From JBQCHF01 sp051953655 (GTDB lineage: Bacteria > Actinomycetota > Actinomycetes > Motilibacterales > Motilibacteraceae), in the NCBI GenBank assembly GCA_051953655.1, contig JBQCIO010000001.1, positions 1-14,782 on the forward strand: a stretch of 14,782 nucleotides of DNA. Reading direction: 5' to 3'. The notes under the pieces were generated by a model that had not been told where the DNA came from, made no database searches, and was given only the letters and a program-made list of their open reading frames with translations. Shown here one piece after another: positions 1 to 6,226 of this stretch (its first letter is position 1; each line of letters opens with the position of its first letter). The position numbers and the translations under genes are program-made.

Positions 1-731
1 TCGCTGTCCAGCAGGGGCAGCAGGTCGGCGTGCAGGCGCCCGGCGGCGTCGACGGGCTGCGCCTCCTCGACGGCGGTGCGGCTGCTGGCCAGGACGGCGC
101 GGACACCGAGCGGCGCCTGGGCGGCGATGGTGGTGGCGATCTCGACCGCTCGGTCGAGCTGGCGGCCGGGGTCGACGACCTCCTGCACCAGGCCGATGCG
201 CAGCGCCTCCGCGGCGTCGAAGAGCTCGGAGGTGAGCATCCAGCGCATGGCGTTGCCCCAGCCGCACTCGCGCGGGAAGCGCAGCGTGGCGCCGCCGAAC
301 GGGTAGATGCCGCGGGCCACCTCGATCTGGCCGAAGCGGGCGTCGGCGGCGGCCACCCGGACGTCGGCGGCCAGCATCAGCTCGATGCCGAGGGTGAGGC
401 AGATCCCCTGCACGGCCACGACGACCGGCTTGGTGCGGAGGCGGCCGCGCACCTGCCAGGGGTCCACGAGCGACTCGTCCTGCACCAGCAGCCCGTCGCG
501 CAGGCTGGGCGCCACCTCGGCCAGGTCCAGCCCGGCGGTGAAGTGCTCGCCGGCGCCGTGCACCACCAGGCAGCGGACGTCGTCGTCGTCCTCGGCCGCC
601 GTGTAGGCCTGGGCGAGCTGGGTGAGCATCGCGGTCGGGAACGCGTTGCGCTTGGCGGGCCGGTCGAACCCGACGAGCAGCAGGCCGTCGCGCTTCTCCG
701 TGCTGATCAGCTGCTGGGTCGGCTCACTCAT
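1..731 (-). CDS. Crotonase / enoyl-CoA hydratase family protein (3' end outside window)
   Basis: The first 243 residues are visible; the C-terminus lies beyond the left edge. The N-terminus reads MSEPTQQLISTEKRDG. The crotonase fold is clear: FDRPAKRNAF near residue 22, the HFTAGLDL oxyanion-loop segment near 63, GICLTLGIEL near 109 (second oxyanion glycine), and ARFGQIEV near 131. The two glutamates that act as acid/base in enoyl-CoA hydratases appear conserved as E117 and E137, so hydratase-type chemistry on a 2-enoyl-CoA is plausible. The usual GGG before the first glutamate is TLG here, and the substrate cannot be told from sequence. The ATG at 731 has no Shine-Dalgarno sequence, but TACCGT lies exactly 6 nt upstream, suggesting a leaderless mRNA. 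The family is certain; the exact reaction is not. Confidence 0.9.
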   Translation of the reverse strand, partial: MSEPTQQLISTEKRDGLLLVGFDRPAKRNAFPTAMLTQLAQAYTAAEDDDDVRCLVVHGAGEHFTAGLDLAEVAPSLRDGLLVQDESLVDPWQVRGRLRTKPVVVAVQGICLTLGIELMLAADVRVAAADARFGQIEVARGIYPFGGATLRFPRECGWGNAMRWMLTSELFDAAEALRIGLVQEVVDPGRQLDRAVEIATTIAAQAPLGVRAVLASSRTAVEEAQPVDAAGRLHADLLPLLDS

Positions 732-737
732 GGGCGA

Positions 738-743
738 ACGGTA
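738..743 (-). promoter_or_regulatory. -10 box of a leaderless promoter for the crotonase gene
   Basis: TACCGT on the minus strand matches the actinobacterial TANNNT -10 hexamer. Six nt separate it from the ATG at 731, which would put the transcription start at or next to the start codon. No good -35 hexamer is visible; that position is covered by the palindrome at 754-769. Confidence 0.45.
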
Positions 744-753
744 ACGAGCGCCG

Positions 754-769
754 CGGGTCGGCCGACCCG
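754..769. promoter_or_regulatory. 16-bp perfect palindrome, candidate operator (or terminator of the aquaporin gene)
   Basis: CGGGTCGGCCGACCCG is its own reverse complement. It lies 22-38 nt upstream of the crotonase start, over the place where the -35 element should be, and 19 bp beyond the aquaporin stop. Placement over a -35 favours an operator for a dimeric repressor. As RNA it could also fold (6-bp stem, GGCC loop) and act as a weak terminator. The sequence alone does not decide. Confidence 0.45.
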
Positions 770-788
770 GGGGTTCAGCCGCGGGAGC

Positions 789-1541
789 TCAGCCGCGCAC
801 GGGCGGGACGTCGGCGCCGGTGGTGTCCGCCGCCACCCTGCCGCTCTCGGCCGCACGCTGCTCGGGCAGCACGATCTCGGCCGCGGGCGAGACGAACGGG
901 GCGACCACCGCGGCCAGGGCTCCGCCGACCAGCGGGGCGACGATGAACAGCCAGAGCTGGTTCAGGGCGTCGCCGCCCTCGAACAGGGCGGGCCCGATGG
1001 AGCGGGCCGAGTTGACCGAGGTGCCGGTGAGCGGGATGCCGCCGAGGTGGCAGACGACCAGGGTGAGTCCGATGGCCAGGCCGGCGAAGCCGGGGGTCGC
1101 GTGCCGGGCGGTGACCAGCAGCACCACGAGGACCAGCAGGAAGGTGAGGGCGGTCTCCACCACGAAGGCGCCGGTGCCGTTCACGTTCTTGCCCCAGCCG
1201 TTGGTGCCCAGCGCGCCGGTCTGGTCGGTGACGTCGCCGAAGCGGGTCATGCCGTAGACCAGCGCGGCACCGGCGATGCCGCCGAGCACCTGGGCCGCCC
1301 AGTAGCCGGCCGCCTCGGTCCAGCCGATGCCGGCGCGCAGGGCGATCCCGAGCGTGACCGCGGGGTTGACGTGGCAGCCGGTGACCGGCCCGATCGCGTA
1401 GCAGAGCGCCAGCAGCACCAGGCCGAACGCCAGCGCGATCCCGACGGTGCCGATCTGGTCCTTGCCGAACACCGCGGCGCCGACCGCGAAGAACACGAGC
1501 ATCGCGGTGCCCAGGCCCTCGGTGACGAGCTTGCGCGTCAT
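789..1541 (-). CDS. aqpZ: Aquaporin (MIP family, AqpZ-type) with an NSA second motif
   Basis: A 250-aa inner-membrane water channel with six hydrophobic segments and two re-entrant half-helices. The first NPA box is intact (HVNPAV, N59-A61). The second reads N177-S178-A179, so the usual proline is serine. Aligned to E. coli AqpZ, the selectivity filter is F39, H165, T174 and R180, the F/H/T/R set of water-selective channels rather than glycerol facilitators. The C-terminal tail of about 30 residues is hydrophilic. The ATG at 1541 has a GGGGGA ribosome site about 5 nt upstream. The gene lies 113 nt downstream of the epimerase on the same strand, and may be the last gene of a ChaB-epimerase-aquaporin operon. 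Water transport is inferred from the filter residues. Confidence 0.93.
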   Translation of the reverse strand: MTRKLVTEGLGTAMLVFFAVGAAVFGKDQIGTVGIALAFGLVLLALCYAIGPVTGCHVNPAVTLGIALRAGIGWTEAAGYWAAQVLGGIAGAALVYGMTRFGDVTDQTGALGTNGWGKNVNGTGAFVVETALTFLLVLVVLLVTARHATPGFAGLAIGLTLVVCHLGGIPLTGTSVNSARSIGPALFEGGDALNQLWLFIVAPLVGGALAAVVAPFVSPAAEIVLPEQRAAESGRVAADTTGADVPPVRG

Positions 1542-1654
1542 GACGTCCCCCGACGGCGGCCGCTCGTCCCTCGTGCGGCAGCCGGTTCGATGGAACACCG
1601 GGACGGGACGGGTGAGGGCGGCTTCCCTCCGGCGATCAGCGGCGCCGTTCGGGG

Positions 1655-2770
1655 TCAGGAGAGCGGGCGGCTGCCCACCGGGCCCTCGCGCAGGGTGCGG
1701 CGCACGCCGGTGAGCGCGGAGGTCTGCGGTCGGAGCACCGGGCTGGCGGTGCCGGCGCCCTCGCCCATGCCGGCCAGGGCGTCGTGGATGGCGGTGACGG
1801 CGTCGACGGTCGGTTTCCAGCCGAGCTCGTCCTGGGCGCGGGTGGTGTCCAGCACCGGCACAGCCAGGGCGAGGTCGAGCCAGCCGGGCTCCACCGGCTG
1901 GAGCCGGGCGTGCCAGCTGGCGTCCACCAGCGCCCGCAGCACGGACACCGGGGCGGGCACCGGCCGGGCGCCGAGCACCTCCCCCACCAGGGCGGGGGTG
2001 ACGACCGGGTCGGCGGCCAGGTTGAAGGCGCCGGTGGCGCCGCGCTCGAGGATGCGCACCACGGCGTCGGCGACGTCGTCGGCGTGCACCACCTGGCCGA
2101 CCGCGCGCGAGGGCAGCGGCAGCAGTGGGATGAGCGGGAGCAGGCGGACCGCGCGCGGCGGCACCAGGCCGCCGGCGAAGTAGCGCAGCCACTCCCCGCC
2201 GGCCGCCCGCTGCAGGACCAGGCCGGGCCGGATCCGGGCGACGGACAGCCCGTCCTGATCGGCGTGGTCGAGCATCCGCTCGGCCAGCGCCTTGTGCCGG
2301 CTGTAGGGCAGGCTCGGGATGCCTTGCGTGGGCCAGGACTCGTCGACGGCGTGGTCCTTCGGTCCCGGCGAGTAGGCGCCGATGGACGAGGCGTGCACGA
2401 GGCGGTCGACCCCGGTGGCGCGCATGGCGGCCAGCAGCCGGGTCACGTTGCCGACGCCGGTCTCGTGCAGTCGGCGGCGGTCGCGGCTGGGCTGCAGCGC
2501 CCAGACCAGGTTGACCACGGCGTCGGCGCCGGCGAGGGCGTCCTCCAGCAGCGGACCGGCACCCGGGTCGGCGACGTCGAAGGTCTTCCAGGTGACGCCG
2601 TCGTACGGCGGCGCCGCCGCCGGCACCCGCCGGGCGATCCCGACGACGTCGACGCCCGCGGGCACGAGCCGGCGCAGCAGCGCCGTGCCGAGGTTGCCGC
2701 TCGCGCCGGTGACGACGACCCGACGGGGCAGTCCGCTCCCGTTCTCCACGCTCCGCTCCGTCACGCTCAC
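1655..2770 (-). CDS. NAD-dependent epimerase/dehydratase (extended SDR) family protein
   Basis: 371 aa. A Rossmann fold is shown by VVVTGASGNLG (TGxxGxxG at residues 21-28). D65 of FDVADP fits the adenine-binding position. The catalytic set is S128/S129 in HASSIGAY and Y156-x3-K160 in YSRHK. This is the architecture of UDP-sugar epimerases and related dehydratases; the substrate is not identifiable. The GTG start at 2770 overlaps the stop of the upstream ChaB-like gene as GTGA (2767-2770), so translation is probably coupled. I chose this start because of the overlap and because it leaves about 15 residues before the Rossmann strand. It probably shares the stress-type promoter of the upstream gene. 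Confidence 0.92.
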   Translation of the reverse strand: MSVTERSVENGSGLPRRVVVTGASGNLGTALLRRLVPAGVDVVGIARRVPAAAPPYDGVTWKTFDVADPGAGPLLEDALAGADAVVNLVWALQPSRDRRRLHETGVGNVTRLLAAMRATGVDRLVHASSIGAYSPGPKDHAVDESWPTQGIPSLPYSRHKALAERMLDHADQDGLSVARIRPGLVLQRAAGGEWLRYFAGGLVPPRAVRLLPLIPLLPLPSRAVGQVVHADDVADAVVRILERGATGAFNLAADPVVTPALVGEVLGARPVPAPVSVLRALVDASWHARLQPVEPGWLDLALAVPVLDTTRAQDELGWKPTVDAVTAIHDALAGMGEGAGTASPVLRPQTSALTGVRRTLREGPVGSRPLS

Positions 2771-3186
2771 CGGTCCCCGCGGGCCTTGGCGGTCTCCCGC
2801 GCGTTGGCCTTCTCGATCGCCTGCACCAGCTCGTCCTTGCGCATCCTCGAGCGGCCGCCGATGCCGAGCCTGCCGGCGATGTCGTAGAGGTGCTTCTTGC
2901 TGGCGTTGGCGTCCACGCCCTGGGCGGTCGGCCGGTCCTTGCCGGCGCCGCGCGCGCTGCCGCCGCCCTTGGCCGCCTGCGCGTCCGACGGACCCTGGTG
3001 GTCCTTGGGCTCCCAGTGGTCGCCGACCTTCTCGTAGGAGTGCTTGAGCGAGGCGAACGCGGTGCGGTGCGCCCGCTGGCCCTCGCCGTAGGTCTCCACC
3101 GCCGAGTCGTGGGTCTTGAGCCAGGTCTCCTGCGCGTGCTTGTCCGAGCGCTCCAGCGTGCTGGGCAGCTCCTCGCGTGCGGGCAT
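2767..3186 (-). CDS. ChaB-domain protein with C-terminal Rho-N (SAP-like) domain
   Basis: 139 aa. Residues 1 to about 67 match the ChaB family (named from the E. coli cation transport regulator): ELPSTLERSDKHAQETWLKTH, AHRTAFASLKHSYEK and HWEPK. A Gly/Ala/Lys-rich linker follows, then KKHLYDIAGRLGI and MRKDELVQAIEKA at about residues 95-130, the helix-extended-helix of the Rho termination factor N-terminal domain, which binds nucleic acid. The protein is small, highly charged and has no signal peptide, so it is cytoplasmic. The ATG at 3186 has GGAGG about 8 nt upstream. I infer a role in stress-responsive nucleic-acid binding; no direct function is known to me. It is the first gene before the epimerase and aquaporin. 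Confidence 0.88.
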   Translation of the reverse strand: MPAREELPSTLERSDKHAQETWLKTHDSAVETYGEGQRAHRTAFASLKHSYEKVGDHWEPKDHQGPSDAQAAKGGGSARGAGKDRPTAQGVDANASKKHLYDIAGRLGIGGRSRMRKDELVQAIEKANARETAKARGDR

Positions 3187-3255
3187 GGGTTCCGCCTCCT
3201 CGACCTGCGCGCCGGACGCCCCGGTGCGACTCTCGTTCGCGGTTCCCTGAGGCGG

Positions 3256-3279
3256 TACCCGGGGTGCCTGCACGAAAAC
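3256..3279 (-). promoter_or_regulatory. SigF/SigB-type stress promoter for the ChaB-epimerase-aquaporin genes
   Basis: On the minus strand GTTT (3279-3276), a 15-nt spacer and GGGTA (3260-3256, then C) match the GTTT-N14-17-GGGTA consensus of actinobacterial SigF/SigB-like general stress sigma factors. The transcript would start near 3248, giving a leader of about 60 nt that contains the GGAGG site of the ChaB-like gene. The match to all nine fixed bases and the position in a divergent intergenic region make it credible. Confidence 0.6.
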
Positions 3280-3294
3280 GGCGCGCCCAGCGGC

Positions 3295-3300
3295 TAACGT
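3295..3300 (+). promoter_or_regulatory. -10 box of a leaderless promoter for the DUF3097 gene
   Basis: TAACGT fits TANNNT and ends 6 nt before the GTG at 3307. There is no purine-rich ribosome site between it and the start. The site lies 16 bp from the GTTT of the opposing stress-type promoter, so the two promoters are back to back. Confidence 0.5.
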
Positions 3301-3306
3301 CGCCCG

Positions 3307-4134
3307 GTGCGCTGGGATGCCTATGGACCGCAGGACCTGACCGCCAAGCCCGCCCGCCGGGAGGCGCCCGAGGTGGCGGCCGAGCGGGACCTGGTCGTGG
3401 AGGAGGTCCAGACCGGGTTCGTCGGCGCGGTGGTGCGGGTGGAGAAGATGCCGCTCGGGCCCGTGGTGGTCCTGGAGGACCGGCACGGCAAGCACCGCTC
3501 CTTCCCGCTGGGCTACGGGTTCCTCGTCGACGGCGCGCCGGTGCGGCTGGTCAAGCCCGCGCTCTCGGCGCCGGCCCGTCCCACCAGGACCGCGTCGGGG
3601 TCGGTGGCGGTGCAGGGCCTGCGGGCGCGGGTGGCGCGGGAGAGCCGCATCTACGTCGAGGGCAAGCACGACGCCGAGCTCGTGGAGCGGGTCTGGGGCG
3701 ACGACCTGCGCATCGAGGGCGTGGTGGTCGAGCACCTCGGCGGCGTCGACGACCTGCCCGCCGTGGTGAAGGAGTTCCGGCCCGGACCGGGGCGGCGGCT
3801 CGGCGTGCTGGTGGACCACCTGGTGACCGGCAGCAAGGAGGCCCGCCTGGCCGAGCAGGTCACGTCGGGTCCCTACGGGGCGCACGTGCTCGTGGTCGGC
3901 CACCCGTACGTCGACGTCTGGCAGGCGGTGAAGCCGTCCGCGCTCGGGATCCCCCGGTGGCCGGACGTGCCGCGCGGACAGCCGTGGAAGGAGGGCGTCC
4001 TCGCCGCCCTCGGCTGGGACGTGCCGACGTACGAGGGGTGGCGCCGGATCCTCGCCGCGGTGGACTCGTTCGCGGACCTGGAGCCGGCGCTGCTGGGGCG
4101 GGTGGAGGAGCTCATCGACTTCGTGACGGGGTGA
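3307..4134 (+). CDS. DUF3097 family protein (TOPRIM-like, function unknown)
   Basis: 275 aa, recognised as the actinobacterial DUF3097 family. The N-terminal 90 residues form a small beta-rich part (VGAVVRVEKMPLGPVVVLED, then HRSFPLGYGFLVDGAPV). The central part looks TOPRIM-like: SRIYVEGKHDAELVERVWG with E118, then LGVLVDHLVTG with D170-H171. These acidic residues resemble the Glu and Asp of TOPRIM nucleotidyl-transfer/nuclease folds, but the classical DxD is reduced to DxL here. PYVDVWQAVKPS and GIPRWPDVPRGQPWKEG follow and look like family-specific conserved blocks. The gene is often found near hemW and hrcA in actinobacteria (recalled, not checked here). The GTG start is set by the TAACGT -10 six nt upstream; no signal peptide or membrane segment is seen. 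A DNA/RNA role is inferred. Confidence 0.88.
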   Translation: MRWDAYGPQDLTAKPARREAPEVAAERDLVVEEVQTGFVGAVVRVEKMPLGPVVVLEDRHGKHRSFPLGYGFLVDGAPVRLVKPALSAPARPTRTASGSVAVQGLRARVARESRIYVEGKHDAELVERVWGDDLRIEGVVVEHLGGVDDLPAVVKEFRPGPGRRLGVLVDHLVTGSKEARLAEQVTSGPYGAHVLVVGHPYVDVWQAVKPSALGIPRWPDVPRGQPWKEGVLAALGWDVPTYEGWRRILAAVDSFADLEPALLGRVEELIDFVTG

Positions 4135-4251
4135 GGGGCCTTTCTCTTGCCGTGATCATGCAGGAATGGTGAGGGCTGCTCGCTTCGGCCGCCGGTCCTG
4201 CTGTGGTCGGGTCCAAGGCGGCTGGTGACGGGGGCGGTCGGCGCGGGGCGG

Positions 4252-4426
4252 GTTCTCGTTGCCCGGCGGCCGGTTCTTCGCGGATCTTGAGGCCTGGCGC
4301 ACCCACCTCGAGCGTGCGAGTGCATCAAGATCCGCGACCCGTCGGCTTCGTTGTCATTGCTGGCTTTGATTCTTTGCCAATTCGTGACCCTGCGGGTGCT
4401 GATTCTGCTTGTCTGGCAACGAGAAC
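4252..4426. repeat. Outer 12-bp perfect inverted repeat
   Basis: GTTCTCGTTGCC at 4252-4263 is the exact reverse complement of GGCAACGAGAAC at 4415-4426. The arms enclose 151 bp, including the 13-bp inverted repeat at 4278-4337. The right arm ends 28 bp before the HNH start codon. No extension pairs beyond either end. Confidence 0.7.
4278..4337. repeat. Inner 13-bp perfect inverted repeat (long hairpin)
   Basis: TCGCGGATCTTGA at 4278-4290 pairs exactly with TCAAGATCCGCGA at 4325-4337. The 34-nt interior can pair further (GC with GC next to the stem after one mismatch; CGCAC 4298-4302 with GTGCG 4314-4318). It resembles a REP-type intergenic palindrome or a stable RNA hairpin more than a terminator, as no T-run follows. 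Confidence 0.7.
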
Positions 4427-4442
4427 TGTCGGAACCGGTCCC

Positions 4443-4448
4443 TAGAGT
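4443..4448 (+). promoter_or_regulatory. -10 box of a leaderless promoter for the HNH endonuclease gene
   Basis: TAGAGT fits TANNNT and stands 6 nt before the ATG at 4455, with no ribosome site between. If used, the mRNA begins at the start codon, and the inverted-repeat element upstream is not part of it. Confidence 0.5.
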
Positions 4449-4454
4449 CGTCTT

Positions 4455-6140
4455 ATGGTTCAGGCCCAGCCGGTGCAGCCGAAGGACGTCGTCGATGACG
4501 TCCTTCCGGGCAGCCTGGCTGAGTGCGTGGGGCTGACGCAGCAGCTGCGGTTCGCGGTCGAGAACCCGCTGGGGCGTGGGGTGGCGGACATGGTCAACGG
4601 GCTCGACGCGGCCAGGTTGCGGATGTACGACCGGGTGCTGCTCGTCGCTGCCACCAAGGCCGGGGTCGCTGCTGCCGAGGGCCGGCACCTGCGGGCGGTC
4701 GCGGGGGCGCTGCGCGTGGAGCGGGACGCCTCGCTGGGGGACGCGTCGCCGCACATCCAGGACCCGGGGCCGGAGGGCTTCGGGGAGGAGCCGTTCTCGC
4801 AGGAGCATGCGGACCGGATGTGGGCCGAGTGGCAGGACCCGACCGAGATGGCCGCCCGGTGCCGACGGGAGGAGCTGCGGCTGGGGATGCGGTTGTCCCC
4901 GGCCGGGATGTACGCGGTCGCCGAGCAGGCCCGCCAGCTCGACGGCCCGTACGTGCGGGCGCGGGAGCTGATGCTGGCCGGGGTGATGACCCGTCAGCAG
5001 TGGCACGTGCTGCGCACCTCCACCCGCGCCGTCCCGCAGGAGCGGCTGCCCGAGGTGCTCGACCTCGTCCTTCCGCAGGTCGAGAAGAGCACGACGAAGG
5101 AGCTGCAGCGGCACATCGACCGGGTGCTGGCCAAAGTCCTGCCCGACCGCGGGGCCTTGGAGCACGAGACGGCCCGCAAGGGGCGTCGGGTCGAGGTCTG
5201 GCACGACGAGGTCAACCAGCTCGACGCCGACGGCAACCGCATCGTCCGCGACTCCACCCTGCGCGCCGTCTCCGACCCGACCCAGGTGCACCGCATCGCC
5301 CAGCTCATCGAGGGGCACGCCCGCTGGATGCGCGACAAGGCCCGCTCGCAGGCCAAGGCGACCGAGAAGGACGCGCTCCTCGCCATGCGCGCCGCCCGCA
5401 AGCAGTACGGGAACGGCTCGCGCGAGCACGCCGACGCCATCGCGGTCTGGCAGGAGGCCAAGAAGCGCCGCCAGCAGGTCCACAAGCAGCGCGTCGGGGC
5501 GTGGAGGTTCGACGCCCTGACCGACCTGGCCGAGCGCGGCACCCTCGCCGCCCACGACGGCGCACCCCTCACCGCCAAGGACCGCGAAGTCCTGCCCGTC
5601 GTCGTGCTCAGCGCGGAGACCGCGTTCGGGCTCGCGACCGAGCCCGGCGAGCTGCGCGGCTACGGCACCCTGCCCGCCCCCGTGCTGCGCGATCTGATGG
5701 CCGGGGCGAAGAGCTGGCTCGTCGCGGTGGTCGACAAGGCCGGCCAGGCCCTGAGCGTGCAGCGGTACAAGCCCAGCGCGGCGATCCGGGACTGGCTGAT
5801 CGCCACCAAGCCCACCTGCGTGGCCCCGTGGTGCGACGCCCAGGTCGAGTGGGCCGAGGACGACCACCTCGAGGAATGGAGACCACCGCCCGACCCGGAC
5901 GACCCGAGATCGAGACCGGCGGGCGGCCCGACCAGCGAAGACAACCTGCACCCCGAGTGCAAGACCACCCACCAGCTCAAGACCGCGAAACACCTCGACG
6001 TCATCAGAGACGACGACGGCGGCCACCGCGTCATCACCCACTCCGGCCACGAGTACCGGCGCGAACCCCACCGCCTCCTGCCCGAGACCGGCAAGGGCTG
6101 GAGCACCACCGGCGACCCCGACGAGGCGCCCCCGTTCTAG
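4455..6140 (+). CDS. DUF222 (13E12 repeat family) HNH endonuclease
   Basis: 561 aa. An N-terminal and central alpha-helical DUF222 domain (about 20-400) includes LDAARLRMYDRVLLVA, LAGVMTRQQWHVLR and a Lys/Arg/Gln-rich helical stretch near 295-345. The C-terminal HNH module has C455-x4-C460, D470-H471, GGPTSEDNL with N497, then C502-KTT-H506-QLK. The catalytic His, Asn and metal His (H471, N497, H506) are present. The position usually filled by the fourth zinc ligand, as in CxxHH, is T505. Members are multicopy in actinobacteria (REP13E12 in Mycobacterium tuberculosis) and are presumed DNA endonucleases of unknown role. The ATG follows a -10 box by 6 nt. The gene stands alone, with a structured repeat region before it. 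It could be selfish or mobile in origin, but no terminal repeats or target duplication flank it. Confidence 0.92.
   Translation: MVQAQPVQPKDVVDDVLPGSLAECVGLTQQLRFAVENPLGRGVADMVNGLDAARLRMYDRVLLVAATKAGVAAAEGRHLRAVAGALRVERDASLGDASPHIQDPGPEGFGEEPFSQEHADRMWAEWQDPTEMAARCRREELRLGMRLSPAGMYAVAEQARQLDGPYVRARELMLAGVMTRQQWHVLRTSTRAVPQERLPEVLDLVLPQVEKSTTKELQRHIDRVLAKVLPDRGALEHETARKGRRVEVWHDEVNQLDADGNRIVRDSTLRAVSDPTQVHRIAQLIEGHARWMRDKARSQAKATEKDALLAMRAARKQYGNGSREHADAIAVWQEAKKRRQQVHKQRVGAWRFDALTDLAERGTLAAHDGAPLTAKDREVLPVVVLSAETAFGLATEPGELRGYGTLPAPVLRDLMAGAKSWLVAVVDKAGQALSVQRYKPSAAIRDWLIATKPTCVAPWCDAQVEWAEDDHLEEWRPPPDPDDPRSRPAGGPTSEDNLHPECKTTHQLKTAKHLDVIRDDDGGHRVITHSGHEYRREPHRLLPETGKGWSTTGDPDEAPPF
4481..4506. 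repeat. 10-bp inverted repeat inside the 5' coding region of the HNH gene
   Basis: GAAGGACGTC (4481-4490) and GACGTCCTTC (4497-4506) are exact reverse complements around a 6-nt loop. They encode part of PKDVVDDVLPG. In a leaderless mRNA the hairpin would sit about 27-52 nt from the 5' end. Confidence 0.6.
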
Positions 6141-6172
6141 CTCGACCGCGCCCCGGCCTCCCTCCGCGCCCT

Positions 6173-6178
6173 TAGGGT
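6173..6178 (+). promoter_or_regulatory. Probable -10 box for the TM2-domain gene
   Basis: TAGGGT fits TANNNT in the 86-bp gap after the HNH stop. It would give a leader of about 42 nt containing the GGGAGG ribosome site at 6213-6218. No clear -35 is visible. Confidence 0.35.
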
Positions 6179-6226
6179 GATCACCGGACGGCCGTGGGGA
6201 TGCGGCCACATCGGGAGGACTGAGGC

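Larger units (their letters stand above)
4135..4454. other. 320-bp non-coding stretch with nested inverted repeats and lowered G+C
   Basis: No credible gene lies between the DUF3097 stop and the HNH start. The left half (4135-4270) is G-rich. The right part (4338-4440) is about 55% G+C by my count, well below the surrounding sequence, with a repeated TGATTCT word and a small ACCC-TGC-GGGT hairpin (4387-4397). Two perfect inverted repeats are nested here, arms at 4252/4415 and 4278/4325. It may be a structured RNA, a repeat-family member or a binding region; I cannot say which. Confidence 0.6.

Noticed and set aside
30..2183. 717-codon open frame on the plus strand opposite the crotonase, aquaporin and epimerase genes
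   Set aside because: It is an antisense artefact of high G+C third positions: low-complexity Gly/Ala/Asp/Arg translation, no domains, and it runs over three well-supported genes.
4431..4452. ECF-sigma promoter (GGAAC ... CGTC) before the HNH gene
   Set aside because: The spacer is only 13 nt, too short for the usual 16-17, while a TANNNT box fits better.
4252..6140. OMEGA/IscB-type (HEARO RNA plus HNH) system
   Set aside because: The protein has DUF222 and HNH but no RuvC-like or bridge-helix parts, and the upstream element resembles no HEARO fold I can recognise. Only the general layout is similar.
4455..6140. Insertion sequence carrying the HNH gene
   Set aside because: No transposase motif, no terminal inverted repeats at both ends and no target-site duplication are visible; the inverted repeats lie only upstream.
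3873..6209. 778-codon open frame on the minus strand opposite the HNH gene
   Set aside because: It has the composition of a shadow frame, no recognisable domain, and spans the non-coding stretch and DUF3097 end.
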